DNA of 64,000 bases. Source: Welwitschia mirabilis (taxonomy: Eukaryota; Gnetophyta; Gnetopsida; Welwitschiales). A program made the translations under genes and the position numbers. The notes beneath the pieces are model-generated. The model was not told the origin of the DNA and did not search any database. It saw only the letters and a list, made by a program, of their open reading frames with translations. Shown here one piece after another: positions 10,320 through 23,340 of this stretch. Numbering within the stretch: position 1 is the stretch's first letter; each line of letters begins with the position of its first letter. The DNA is taken from contig JBOZIK010000001.1 of NCBI GenBank assembly GCA_051453625.1, forward strand, positions 1,307,884-1,371,883, in the 5' to 3' direction.

Positions 10320-11700
10320 AGTAAATCATTCATTTGAGAAATCATGGTGGTTGTACTCCTACGAAGAAGTATGGTCACTAAAAGTTTTGATTTTGATACC
10401 CTCTTAATATTTTTTAAAAAATAAAGACTTAAACTTAGAACCTATTGAAAATGAAATATACCTATTAGCACTTAAGTGATCTATCGTAACATTATTTATA
10501 AATAGCATAAAAATTTAATAAAGAAAGTCTTATGAAAATGAAGCTATCTTTTTAAAGTTGAGCATATGAAACAACTAAAGGTATTTTGTGAATTAAATCC
10601 TCCTTCTTTAAATCACGAAAGGTGAATATTCTAATACTAAGATGCTAATCTTATAAAGAAATTTATTTCCCACTCAAGTAAGTTCACTAACAAACTAATA
10701 TTTATTACTTAGGAATTTAGTTCTTTCATTTGCTTCATGCTTCTTCTCTATCCCATCAAGAGCTCACTTAAAGATTATTAGAGTAATCAAATAACCTTGT
10801 TAAAAAATAAATGATTTAATCTTAAAGATAGGAAGAGGAAGAGAATACCCTAATTTGAGGTTATTTGTGCATCATCTTGAGAATGTGAATTATGTGGGGG
10901 AAATGAGAACAAGCAGGAAAATCTCAGTTTTTGGAACAATAAAAGCATAGAAAAGAGGTATTCCATTAATTCTTCCTTAATGTCTCACTCATGTGAATTA
11001 GGAAGTGTTAAAAGCAATTTATTAAAGGGGAAAGTAAAGAAGTCATCATGAAGCTTGTGACATTTATCTAATCCTTGGGATTTTTTTAGTCCTAAATCAC
11101 AAGTGTTTCTAAAAGGATAAGGATTTAAACAAGCTCTAATCTTAGTGTATAGAGTACAAGTTTAACATTTTACATATTCCTAGATATTAATAAACTCCAA
11201 AGAACTTTCCCTAATTAAATCTACATGATAACAATATTAGAGCTATGCAAACCAGAAAGTAAACATGTAGAATACATTACCATTAAAAGTTACATCATAT
11301 GAAAGTGGCATAAAATATTTAAAATCTTTTCAAACCTATAAATGATAAAGACATCTATATTTTGTAGAGCATGTTAAATTGTAAAATTAAATAGTGAAAA
11401 AAATTCTTATGTCAAAACATAAAAACAAATCCCTACTAGTTGTGATTTACGAGGGTATATGTGGATCAATTAAACCCCTTCATTCTAAAACATAAGATTA
11501 CTTTCTTACATTCATAGATAATTTATTTAAAATAGTTAGATTTATTCATTAAATCATTAATATTTCTAATTCATGGAATTGAAAAAAATATGCTATGAGG
11601 TCTCATCTATAATTACATCATTTGTTTAGGTAATTGAGATGGTTGTACCTTTAAGGGAAGGTATAGTTACTAAAATTTTTTAATTTTGAAATTCTCTCTC
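10320..11700. repeat. Diverged direct repeat pair (about 75 bases each)
   Basis: A stretch at about 10325-10395 (containing TGGTTGTACTCC and TATGGTCACTAAAAG) recurs in the same orientation at about 11622-11700 (TGGTTGTACCTT, TATAGTTACTAAAAT). The copies are roughly 1.3 kb apart. They may be the surviving ends of an unrecognised element, but no other matching sequence was seen around them. Confidence 0.4.
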
Positions 11701-11770
11701 TCTACTCCTAACCCTCCTCTTCCCCGCCTCCTGCCCCTCCCCACACCCCAACCCCCCTACAAACAACCGT
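11692..11770. repeat. Pyrimidine/C-rich tract with G-quadruplex potential on the minus strand
   Basis: Within otherwise 70-75% AT DNA, this stretch is almost pure C and T with runs of three to six C. At 11722-11758 the minus strand reads as successive G-runs (six, four, four, four) separated by one to three bases. That satisfies the usual G-quadruplex pattern, and the plus strand could form an i-motif. No gene or element boundary is visible beside it. Confidence 0.75.
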
Positions 11771-12894
11771 GGAGATGTGTTCTATGATATGAAGTTTAAA
11801 TAGTATCCCTAAAACATAGTATTAAGCATAGAGAGAATATTGTTATAGAAAAAATATATTGTATTTCTAATATAACACATAATGTTAAGGAACTTAAAAT
11901 CCTATAAGTAGAGAAAATAGGTATGGCAAAATCTATCCTTACAAGAGTTCCATCAAGAAGTATAAAAGATAAGAGAGATCACTTATCATGATATTATATA
12001 ACTAAAATAAGATTGTTTAATCATAGAAAATACTATGAATGTTCTTATTATAAACATATCCTAGTAACAAGAGAAAATAAAATTAATAATTAAGCATTTT
12101 TATAATTACTCTTCAAGGGTTTAGAAAATTTTTAAGTCCTACTAATTATGGAAAGTGCTAAAAAATCATGATGTTTAAATATGTTGTAAAATAATCTTGT
12201 AAATATTTTATATATGATTAAAAAAAATATTCATAAACATAAGCATGCAAACCTCTATGATGAACATAGAAATATTCATTATAAATACAAAACCTTTTAA
12301 AAATGTTTCATGTTTACTAGAATGTTGAAACTACAAGTTATGTTAAAAACTATGTGTGTTTGTATGTGTGTGTTTATAATTGATAATATATCAAAGAATT
12401 AAAATAAAACTTTATAAGTGGTAAAGTAAAATTCATAAATCGACATGATACCTGTTACACATAAAATTTCTATTAAAAAAATTAAGAAAAGTAAGATGTA
12501 AATAAAGCATTAGATAAATGATTGAGAAATGAGATAAATCCTACTTAAATCTTTACTAAAAAGTATACTAAATTGCTATAATTATTATGAAGAGTAAAGA
12601 TAATACTTTTGAAACTGCATCAGAAAGTAATCATCAAGGATGATATAAGGATGTATAAAGAAATAACCATGTGGCCTTAGTTGACTTACTTAGAGATAAG
12701 AACATTAACTAATATAGATGATCTTCTATAGCAAGTTAAAATCGAACAAAGTAATTGATAAATGCATAACTTATGTTATTGATAAAACAGTTGATCTAAC
12801 ACAAAAACATATACAAGAATAAGGTATATTTCCTGGTTACTATAAATAAAACCATAAGAATAATAATCCTTATTGGAGTCTATAAAAATGTTAA

Positions 12895-12985
12895 AGGTAT
12901 ATAACTAAAGTGGTAAGGCTCGGTTTTCATTTTAAGTAAGTTGTGGGTCTTAGTCTTCCTTTAAGTGAAAATTCTAAAGACATAT
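12895..12985 (+). mobile_element. SINE-like tRNA-derived head
   Basis: AGTGGTAAGGCTCGG (A-box-like) is followed about 30 bases later by GTGGGTCTTAGTCTTCC (B-box-like). The spacing and order fit a tRNA-derived polymerase III promoter. No body or A-rich tail could be delimited, so this may be an old SINE or a decayed tRNA-like sequence. Confidence 0.35.
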
Positions 12986-15230
12986 TTCACCTTGCTACTA
13001 CGTTAAAAAAGGAATTTATTATATCCCTACAAACCACTTAGTTTAAGTTGTTCTGTTCATTAAGTGTTGAAACGTTATCCAACATAATTGCATTTCTTGT
13101 TCTAAATAGCTTAACTTCCTTTATTAGTTTAAAGTTTAGTGGGTTAATCAATACAATTAGAATCTTTTTAAAAATCATTTATGTGATGCCCTCTCTTTTC
13201 ATACCCTAATTAAGCACTATTTTTATTTTTTACCCATTTTCCTTTCTTTTCCTTCCTTTAATATTATTACCTAATAAAGGTAGTGAAACCTAGGATCAAA
13301 TTTTACTTATTCCTAAAAATAAATCATATTATTATTATATATATACCTATAATTAATTTATAGATAATTTTGGTTTAAAAACAAAAGTGATGTCATCAGT
13401 TTGTGTCCTCCCTTTCTTCCTAGTTTTCGTCACATAGAAAGATATCTTGTAAATAGTTGATGGGATGTAAACTTGTTATAAAACATACATGGATAAGATT
13501 AAAGATAATACTTAACCAATATAATAGGAGCTTGCAGCTGTCATTAATGGCATTCCAACTCAATATCCTACCACCTTTCAGATGTGAGTTGGTTCTACTT
13601 CAGATTTTAAACTAGACAAATATAGTTGGGCTTTACTCCATAGGCTTATATCTCACCTTAATATACCCTCAATACAAGTAACAAGTGGTACGTGAGGTGG
13701 ATGCATGCTTACAAATGACCCCTGCTTCCTTGAAACATCTCCGAATGGTGCAAGAGGATCCATTGATGCTAAGGGCTTAAGATATCAAGTCAGAATAAGT
13801 TTATCCATGGGTAGGATAGGAGAGTGATGATTAAATCCACTTCCAAAAGGGTATTATTAAAAAAATTGCAATGTAACCCACCTTAGTGATGAACTCCAAG
13901 TATGGGGATAATCATTATAAGGATTATCTTGATTTAGTCCTATTTGATGAATACACCACATAAATGCATACATTAAATTCTAACTAATGTAGATATTTAA
14001 TGGATTATTTACCTAGTTGTAATAATTCTAACCATCATTAGGTTTATTTCATAAAAACAATCATAAAAGAGAAAACAAGCATACTAGAACATCTTTATAT
14101 TTAAGATTATAGTAATGAAAATCTAAATAAAGGAAATATTCTTTTCTTTTCTTTTTGTAATAATAAAAACAAAATTCAAAATATATCAAATTACATCTTA
14201 ATAATGTACTTAAAGAAAGTAATCCATACTGGAGCTATTTCAATCCTAATAGCATTATTCCATGCTTATATGACAATTTCCATTATGTAAGGAAGATAAA
14301 CAAAAGAAGTATAATTCAAGAATGGTTATTAAGATATAAATATTTATCCAAGACTCATATAGCTATATTATAAATCAAAAAAATAAGTGATAAATCAAGG
14401 ACTATTTATGCTACTTAAACTACTAAGGTAAAAACTCTTACAAGCATGCACATTCAAAGTAAGATAAAGAGAAAAAATAAAAGAGGTATTTTTCCAAATA
14501 CAATATTATTTCTAAGTAATTTAACTTAAGGCTATTGATAAAAGCTTATCTTATATATTCAATTTACTTATAAAATTCTATGTAATAATTTTTTTATAAT
14601 TTAAAACATTAATTATAATGTGTTTAGGCTCTAAGGAGAAGTCATAATCAATAACCTAATAATTAATTAATTAATTATGAAGAAAAAATAAATTACAGTA
14701 GTTTTTAGAAATTAGATTCATAATAGGACCCTTAAAAACTAACTTAAGCTATCTTGAAATTGTAAAAATATTATTTCTAAGGTTATGATTTAAGATTAAA
14801 AACTTTCAAATTTTCTAAAATTATAGTTCTACCACACTACACTAACATAATCATAACTTTTAAAATACTTTGAATTTTTAAATGATTCAAGATGTTTTGA
14901 AAAGCCTATTTAAATTCCTACAACTTAGAATGCTTAATTTTTTAGATGTATTAAATGTTAGTTATAGAAACATAAATTAATTTCTTACTATTTTCTAAAT
15001 TTATTTCCTAAAGTATTTTAATAATTGTATTTCTTAAAAATTATTATACATAAGGAAAATTACTATTTTTACATTTTCAAAATAATAACAGAATTCTAGA
15101 CTTACAAAAACTATTTCACTAATTTATACCTACTAATTAACAAGCTACGGTGTTCTTAATCTATGTCTCTATTCTAGAAATTTGATTTTCACTATTGAAA
15201 AAAAGGGTAAAGTTTCTACAACTAGTTATG

Positions 15231-16690
15231 TGTTGGGATGCAAATCGTGTGCTTTTCTTCTTGTCTTCAATTAATTATTTTTAAGGGTAATCTACAATGT
15301 TAAAGATCTAACACACATAAAACACATTAGTATATGGAGTCATCCCGAATGTTGTATTCTAAAGAGAAGTTAGATAAAATATTTAGAAGATTGCTTTAAT
15401 CAAAAAAAGAAGAACTGAAATAATTTCCTATTCTAACTTTAGAATGATAAATTAATGAAAATGGAATGATACAATAAATGAATGCAAAATGCGAAGATGA
15501 GATACAATCCTAAATGCAAATACTAACTAGGTTCATCAATTTTTTATCACCCAAGTTGGCCCTCACATGCTATATCAGAAATCACAATTAACGTTATGTA
15601 ATTAACTTAATTCCAACATAACATATGGAGAACATAAGAGAGCAATTTTGAAAGAGAACTTCAATCAATATCTTATTAATGAAAATGTCCACATCCTCTT
15701 ATAAAGAAAAAGCTCCTTAATGAAGGAGACACAGCTTGACATTAAGAAATGCACTTCTCTAAAACTAGGATGGATTCCTTGCCAAAACTTCTCTAATGTC
15801 ACAAGTGATTTTGAGAATCAAATATGAGAAATTAGGGACCTAAGTGGGTTATTTATAGATTTAGATTAATGATTAGGGTCACCAAAGAGTAGTAATAGAT
15901 CAAAAGCCATCATATCAATGATTTCATAACTGATCGATTCCATGTTATAGACATTAGGGTTGTCGTTCACTTGGGTGTCATTCGGATGATAGGGTGGACA
16001 ACATTTGATCTTCTTTTCTAATGGTTTATTATCCATCTTGTGCCTTCTTAGGGTAAGTAATGAGTGTCGTCTATCTAGTGTCATCCTAGGTGTTGTCTAG
16101 ATGACCAGATGGATAATTGTCAGTGAAAAAATGATGTTTCTAGTTCAGTATACTATCTATCATCCATTAAGTATTATTTGGATGACTAGATGGATGACTA
16201 TAGAATAAAAATGATGTTTTTAGTTCTGTATACTATCTGTCATCATATGTATGTTGTCCAGATGACCAGATGGATGACAACTATAGTAACTGTTACATTA
16301 ATCTTGCTATAGTAACTTACTATAGTAGCTTAGTATCATTTTGGTAGTGTTTTTTTCGACTATTGTCTAGATAATCAGGAGGATGAAAACTACAGTAACT
16401 GTTATAGTAATCATGCTACACTGACTCTGCTATACTAACTTTACTACAGTAACTTACTCTAAACAATGCATTGTCCTCATTCAAATGTTAAAAAAAATTA
16501 TCATAAAGACCTTAAATGGAACATATCTTGAAAATCATCCATAAATGATTAGAAATATTGAAAAACTACCATTTCTTATTCATTGTAATGTCTACTTCAC
16601 TTTTATCCTTAATTGATTAAAAATCTACTTAAATAGAGATGAAACATACTCTAAACATGATATTAAATATTATCAATTTGACCCGTAACA
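15231..16690 (-). repeat. Element R 3' LTR (left)
   Basis: It starts TGTTGGGATG and ends GACCCGTAACA, and matches the right LTR through its length. It contains a three-copy internal tandem repeat (starts at 16102, 16193 and 16263; TGAC(C/T)AGATGG...ATGATGTTT...). A region rich in CTATAGTAACT-like motifs lies around 16290-16460. Confidence 0.88.
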
Positions 16691-18888
16691 TAGCCCTCCA
16701 CTAAGAATTTGTTAGTTCTTGATAAAAAAAGCAGAAAAGAATAAAAGTGAGCTAAATTAAAAAAAGGATAAAACATAAAAATTAAGCATAAAGGATCTTA
16801 CATTGTCAAACATAGAGTGCATATCAAAAAGATATTCCAATTAAAAATCATGATAAAGATATGCATTAAATTAGAGATTTTGGTTTCAGTTCTATGACAA
16901 ACATATTTTTAATAAACAAATTCATTTAAATTAAAACCAATCTTTTGGTAGTTGTAAAGGTTTCACCCCATGAAATAGATAAATTCATCTTAAATTTTAA
17001 GTTAGATTACATGTGATGATCAGAAGGGATAAGCTAAAAGTCTCAAGGGATGTAATAAAAAGTGAAAGCCAAGAATAAAAAACACATCAACATAAAATAA
17101 GAAAGGAAAAATAAAATAAAACAAAGAAAGCTAAGGCATCATGAAAACAAATATTAAACTACTTAGATCCTAAATCCTATCCTCTCAAAACTTAATACTT
17201 TATTTAAAAGAAAAAGAAATTCAAATCTTTCTTATAATATAAAATTTATTTCTCTAATGATTTGTTCATATGCTAAATAGAAAAAGCATGATTAACAAAT
17301 TTGAAATCATTTAACTTAATGAATGGACAGAAATACATTACATTAGAATAGATTCCACTTGAAGTTGGTCACTTATCAATATTCTGTCATTTTCAAATTA
17401 AAGATATCGGATTCCTAATTAGTAAAACATCATGATTCTATTTAAATAGCATGGATGAATATGAAAATGTACTAATTAAATTTAACATGTCATAGTGATA
17501 GTCCCAAGCATTAACTTAAAAGATAGCTACAAATTAATAACACTTGATAATGTGATAATCACAAAACACTTTAAGGTGTACCTTCTTTTACCTTGGATTC
17601 CTCCCATTATGAAGTGCTCTTTTATGAACCACTAACCTAGCTTTTTTCATAAGAAATAGGACCTGTTAGATAGGACATAGGCTATTAAGCAACTTTGCCC
17701 TTAGTATGGTAATCCCTGAATAGAATAGAAGTGATTATCAAAAATTTCTTTCATAATATAAATTGATATTTTATTTTTCTTTTGAGGATTTTTTCTCTTT
17801 TTATTTTTCTATTTCTTTTCCACAAATATAAAAAGACACTTATGCATTATTAAAGTACTAATAACTTGTAGCCTCAACAAAAATGAAGTTGATTAAGAGA
17901 TTAAGCATATAATATGAACAACTTGATTAAGATAAATTTTCGCTCTTAGAATTAGAGTTCATAGGAATTTAGATGCATTTAAATTGGCTGAAATCTAATT
18001 GATCATCCATAACTTACAAAAGCCTGAAACGCTTAAACATAATACATGATGAAAAACTAAATTAAAATTAAGTTAATAGATATTGGAAAAGGGAAACTAG
18101 CTAAAAAATTACATTCACACAAGTGTAAGTGGTGTAAATCTCCTTAGAAAAATAGGCTCTACTAATCAATTAATGCAAGTAGAATGTAGTTTCTTTACTT
18201 TGCATTTATCCCTATTCCAAAAAGATAGATATTCTAACGTAGCTTTTGCATTGTATGTTTCTAGAAAAATAAAAACAAAATCATATAGAAACCAATTAAT
18301 AAAACATGAAAGGTATATAATCATTTTTGAATAAAACCAATTGATGGAAAAGAAAATAAATTAATAACACCTTAATAACACAGTTTTCATAAGATAAATA
18401 AGAGATGAAGAATTGATAAATTTCATTGAAAAATAATCTTTTATCAAATTGTTGTGAAGCATTATTATCATTTCATAATTCATTAATGCCACTACTAAAA
18501 TTGAATCCAACAAATTTTTGAAGGATTCTTAGGATGATTAATTAGGGCATATTTAGTAAGACTAAGAAGATTCCTAAAATTCAACTCAAAACATGGATTT
18601 TCATCAAGAAGGTAAGGCTTTTCACAGTGTAATATTATAAGAAATCCCAAATCATATTTATCAATTGTAAGAGGTAATGTGAGATTGGGATTAAAAGAAA
18701 GAATGGTATTTTGATTTTCACTTAAAAGCATAAGTGAGAGAGATGGAAAAACATTTTTACTAAGGCTAGACTCTTTAATTTTAATTACCTCATAAGATGT
18801 AAAACATTTATCCTCTATTGGTTTTTATTGAATCTCTAAAACTTATTCTTTATCCTTCTTTTCCTCATTATTTACATCATAATCTTAT

Positions 18889-19257
18889 TTACATATCATC
18901 ACTCTCTAAATTATTAGATTCATTAAAAATCTCATAAAGAGAAATGTAATCATTATTTTCATCATTCATTGAAAAATTTTTAAATTTCTCATGAATTAAT
19001 TCATCCCTTTGACATTGGTTTTCAAAGAGTAAGTGAATATTATGGATATAATCTAATATCTCAATATCATCATTTGATGAATTGTCATCTACCTCATTGT
19101 TGTTTAATTGGTGAGTTGAAACTTCATTGTCATCATATTGAATATCTTCTATTGAACATCGACCGTTTAAATTTTCATCATCAGAATAGAAGTTGTTACT
19201 ATGTGTAGCACTTTTGATGTTTCCCTCCTCATTCTGAAGGTAAGAGGTTATGTACAT
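18889..19257 (-). pseudogene. Acidic, Asn/Asp-rich open frame inside element R
   Basis: This is a 122-codon frame rich in Asp, Asn, Glu and Ser (for example DDNEVSTHQLNNNEVDDNSS), with no recognised domain. It lies in the interior of element R, downstream of several short frames (20018-19462) that may be pieces of the same broken reading frame. It could be the remains of an accessory or gag-like protein. Low-complexity composition makes a function call unsafe. Confidence 0.3.
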
Positions 19258-20229
19258 GGTGATAGAGGCTTGAGAATGTTATGTTTTTATGAGAACCTTA
19301 AGATAGTTGATTTCATGACATTGTTTGTTGAAGGATGCCTATAAGATCTGTAATGTTTATATTGGTAGTTTCATGCATCTTCTTAAGTTCTTTGATTAAG
19401 TCATGAAGTGAATCATCTTGGTTAATTGGATGGTTGGAAGAACTTGATGCGTATAAGAAATTTATTTATTCTTCATTTTCCTCCATGGAAGGAGATTGAG
19501 GTATGTCAAATCATTTGTAGAATTCCTTTCTAAATAAGTTAGAAGTTCTAAAATGTTGAAAATCCTCATTAGTATTCCTACATCAAGGCTGAAAAGAAGA
19601 AGGAGAAAAAGAGGTAGGTTGAAATGTGGAAGGATCTCAATTCCTAGTTTTAACATCATTTTTTATTAACCATTCTCTTTTTGCAAATATTTCACCTAAT
19701 GTTCTTTTATCATTATCCACAAAATTTAAGTTTATTTTTTTTTTCAAAAAATATTTCTCAAAGGTTTCCTTGACTTTTATCCATAGAAATAGATGAGAAG
19801 GATGGAACAAGGTAATTAATTTCAATAGTAAGTAGGGTAATCACTAGAATCCCACAAAGTGCAAGATGTAGATTAATCTCACTAACCAAGCATTTAGTAA
19901 TACCAAAAGCATGAGATAAATATACATTTTTCATGGCAATTCTAAGGATTAAACTAAGTGCAAAGAGTAGGCATGAAGTAGTAGTCTTTGAGTTCATACC
20001 AAAAACTAACAATAACATGGGAACAAAAAATTCATCAAAATAAAAATAAAAGAAAAACCAAGAAAACTAATTAAAATTTAAGCTAAGATAAGAAATAAAA
20101 AGTGCAAGCTAAACTAAGAAAAGAAAATAAAAACTGTACATACACATTACACAAGTAAATAACTTAAAATCAAATTAGTTACCTATGCAAGGAGATTCAA
20201 CCTTCTAAACTTTCTTAAACTCCTTCTTA

Positions 20230-20244
20230 TCAATGGCACCAATT
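20230..20244 (-). other. Element R primer-binding site
   Basis: On the minus strand, immediately inside the right LTR, the sequence reads AATTGGTGCCATTG. This resembles the TTGGCGCCGTTG primer-binding site of Athila/Tat-type plant gypsy elements after C-to-T changes. It fixes the direction of the element. Confidence 0.6.
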
Positions 20245-21640
20245 TGTTGGAATGTGAATCATGTGCTTTTCTTCTTGTATTCAATTAATGATCTTCAAGG
20301 ATAACTTGCAATGTTAAGGATCTAATACATGCAAAACACACTACTATAGGGAGTCATCCTAAATGTCATACTCTAGAGAGAAGTTCAATACTATATTTGA
20401 AAGGTTGCTTTAATCAAAAAGAGATGAATTAAAATTATTTCCTATCAAACTTTAGAATTATAAATTAATGAAAATGCAATGATATAATGAATGAATGCAA
20501 AGTAAAAAGATGAGATGCAAACCTACATACAAAGACTAATCAGATTTACCAACTTGTTATCACCCAAGTTGAATCTCATATACTATATCAGAAATCATAA
20601 TTAAGCTTATGTAATTAACTTGATTCCAATGTAACATATGAAGAACATAAGAGAGAAATTTTAGAAGAACACTTAAACCAATATCTTATTAATCAAAATG
20701 TCCACATCCTCTTACAAATCAAAAGCTCCTCAATGAAGAAGACATAGTCCAACACTAAAAAATACCCTTTGTTGTAACTAGGATGAATTCCTTGCCTAAC
20801 ATGCTCTAATTTCACAAGCAAGGTATTTATGAATTTGAGTTGACAATTAGGGTCGCTAAAGAGTAGTAATAGATTAGGAGCCATCATATCAATGATTTCG
20901 TGGCTAATAGAATCTATATGACATTCATTAGGGTTGTCATCTGCTTGGATGTCGTTTAGATGATAGGGTAGATAACATTTGATCTTCTTTTACAACAACT
21001 TCTTATCCACCACACGACTTCCTTGGGTAACTGATAAGTGTAATCTATCTAATGTTATCTTGGATATCATCTAGACAACCAAGTGAATGACTGTTCGTTA
21101 AAAAAAAAGATGTTTTTGGTTTTATATACTATGTATCATTTCTTAAGTATTATCTAAATAACTAGGTGGATAATGGTCAGTGAAAAATGATGTTTTTAGT
21201 TCTATATACTGTCTATCATCCTCTGAGTATTGTTCGGATGACTAGGTGTACAATAGCTATAGTAACTTTTATAGTAATCTCACTACAGTAATTTGGTGCT
21301 ATTTTGGCAGTGTTGTCTTGGGCTGTCGTCCAAACAACCAGGTGGATGATAGTTATAATAATTGCTATAGTAACTCTATTATATTAACTTTACTATAGTA
21401 ACTTGCTCTAGACGATGCATTATTCTCATTTAAATGCTAAAAAACTTTATAATAAAGACCTTGAATGAAACATATCTTAAAAATCATCCATAAATGGTTA
21501 GAAATATTGGAAAACTACCTTTTCTTATTCATCATAATGGCTACTCCACTTTTGTTCCTGATTAATCAAAAACCTACTCAAACAGACTTGAAACATACTC
21601 TAAACATGATATTAAATACCCTCAATTTTGACTTATAACA
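20245..21640 (-). repeat. Element R 5' LTR (right)
   Basis: It starts TGTTGGAATG and ends GACTTATAACA, next to the TTATG target duplication. It is about 60 bases shorter than the left LTR because of small indels. It carries the same tandem and CTATAGTAA-type internal repeats. Confidence 0.88.
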
Positions 21641-23340
21641 TTATGTAATAATTTAGATCAGTAAAATAATGGATATACTAACTAATTATTTATAAAATAT
21701 CTTAACTAAATTTAATAGTTCAAATCATTATAGAAAGAAAAATGAAATCAATTCAAAAAGAAGTACTAGCCTAAAAGATATTTTGGAGGATTAGACATTT
21801 ATCCACAATAAAATGGACCATATGTATAATAGATAAAAATACAATATTAAAATAAACATGGATACAAAAATTTCCTTTTTTCTCCTTTATAGTGAATCCC
21901 TTAGTTACTTGGCCATAATAATCTATTATTAACCTCCATTACCAAGCACAAAAGACCCCTCATATCTTCCCAGCATCTTGGTGAAAGCCAATGGGAGGGA
22001 ATAAAATTAAAAAAATATACACAATTTTAAGGTAATCATAACAATAGCCTAATGAAATTTATTATTAGCCTATTAGAATATTTAAAAAAGATCATATGGA
22101 TAACATGAATAAAGATCTTACTTGAAAAAATTAGTAAGTCATTGATGGTTGAAGATCGATGAATATCTAAGCTTAAAAATCCTTACCTCCAAGCTCCAAA
22201 AGAAAGAGGGAGGAAAATATGAAATGCACTTACATGGAAAATGGAAAGTAACTCCCCTTACAAGATAGAAAAGAATCTCTATATATAGATAAATAAAAGG
22301 CACAGACTTAAGATCATAAGATCACATAATTTATTACTGATAAGTGGGATGAGTAATAAGTTGCATTAAGGTACAAAAAGAGATCATATTTATGACTCAT
22401 CAACTTAACTAGGGTGAGTAATTTTCTTACTTTAATTAGTAAGGTTAATTACATGCATCATTTCCTCATGTTAGCTCCTTCTTAATCCTTCATAGACCCA
22501 TAAGTAAGTTTAATTCATCTAAAAAATGCATCAAAAAAATAAATTCATAAATTTCAAAATTGTCATGTGGCATAATAAGGTAAACTCTCCAATTCCAATG
22601 AATAACAATAAATACACTATGAATCAAGTGCCCTTACAATCTCAAAAAGATAAAAGTCATGATAGAATAAATCTACTTATTTATCATTCTTGGCTTTAGG
22701 TAAGAGTGCATGTACTTATTTAGATGCTTATTTATTTCATAATGCATAGAATCTATCAATCACACAACACAAAGAAGAAAATGTCTATTCACAATATAGT
22801 ACATCTATTACATTTACTAAGAATTTAAATGAGTAAAAAAGATGTAAAATATATTATTATGTCCTTTTGAAATTTTCAATTTATTAGTTTTATCATGTGA
22901 TTTTAATTCCTTACATAATGGAGTTATCTAATTTTAAATGTTTGGATAGATTTTCTTATAAAAACCTTATAACATAATTATTATCATTCTCATGGTAAAT
23001 TATGAAAATTACAAACTAAAGTTAATTTAAAATACCATTTTATTTTGACAAGGCCTTTAAAGAAGAGTAATTCATCATCTAATTAAAATCTTAATATGCT
23101 TAATATCTAATTAATTAAGGTTTAGAAAATATGATATATGATAATTTGCCTCAATACTTATAGAAATTTAACCAACTTCATGTTAAATTGATATTATTAT
23201 GTGTAGTAATAAAATAGAATATCAATGTAATTTAATCAAAAGGCTTTATGATTAAGCATATTCTAACAAAAAGTAAAGCTTTCTATCTGTAAATATGCTA
23301 TAAAAATCTATTTTTGAGGTTTATTTGAGTGAACATTTAT

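Larger units (their letters stand above)
8921..13182. other. AT-rich intergenic DNA, no gene seen
   Basis: No coding region or complete element was recognised in these 4.3 kb. It probably consists of very old repeat debris. Points of note are entered separately: a weak YVDDM-type motif on the minus strand at 9149-9163, a diverged direct repeat pair near 10325 and 11622, a C-rich tract at 11692-11770 and a SINE-like head near 12895. Confidence 0.6.
15231..21640 (-). mobile_element. Non-autonomous LTR retrotransposon R, nested in A1
   Basis: Two direct LTRs (15231-16690 and 20245-21640) begin TGTTGG and end TAACA. A perfect 5-base target duplication TTATG flanks the whole at 15226-15230 and 21641-21645. 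The primer-binding site lies beside the right LTR on the minus strand, and a purine tract (AGTGGAGGG) beside the left LTR, so the element runs right to left. The 3.55-kb interior has no recognisable reverse transcriptase, integrase or protease, only short open frames. It must therefore have been mobilised in trans, like LARD-type elements. The LTRs differ visibly by many transitions and small indels, so the insertion is old. Confidence 0.9.
13183..23335 (-). mobile_element. Long-LTR element A1 (probable solo LTR), split by element R
   Basis: The left end reads TGTGATGCC, close to the TGTAACGCC start of A2. The right end reads GTGAACA. Both are flanked by TTTAT (13178-13182 and 23336-23340). 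Removing the nested element at 15231-21640 and one copy of its target duplication leaves about 3.74 kb. That sequence aligns along its length with A2 at 35100-39052. Minus orientation is inferred from a TATATATAGAG promoter motif on the minus strand near 22277-22290 and from the GGC(A/G)TTACA-type 3' end seen in plant gypsy LTRs. No gag or pol is present, so a solo LTR is the simplest reading. The two ends alone would not prove it; the shared family with A2 does the most work. Confidence 0.65.
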
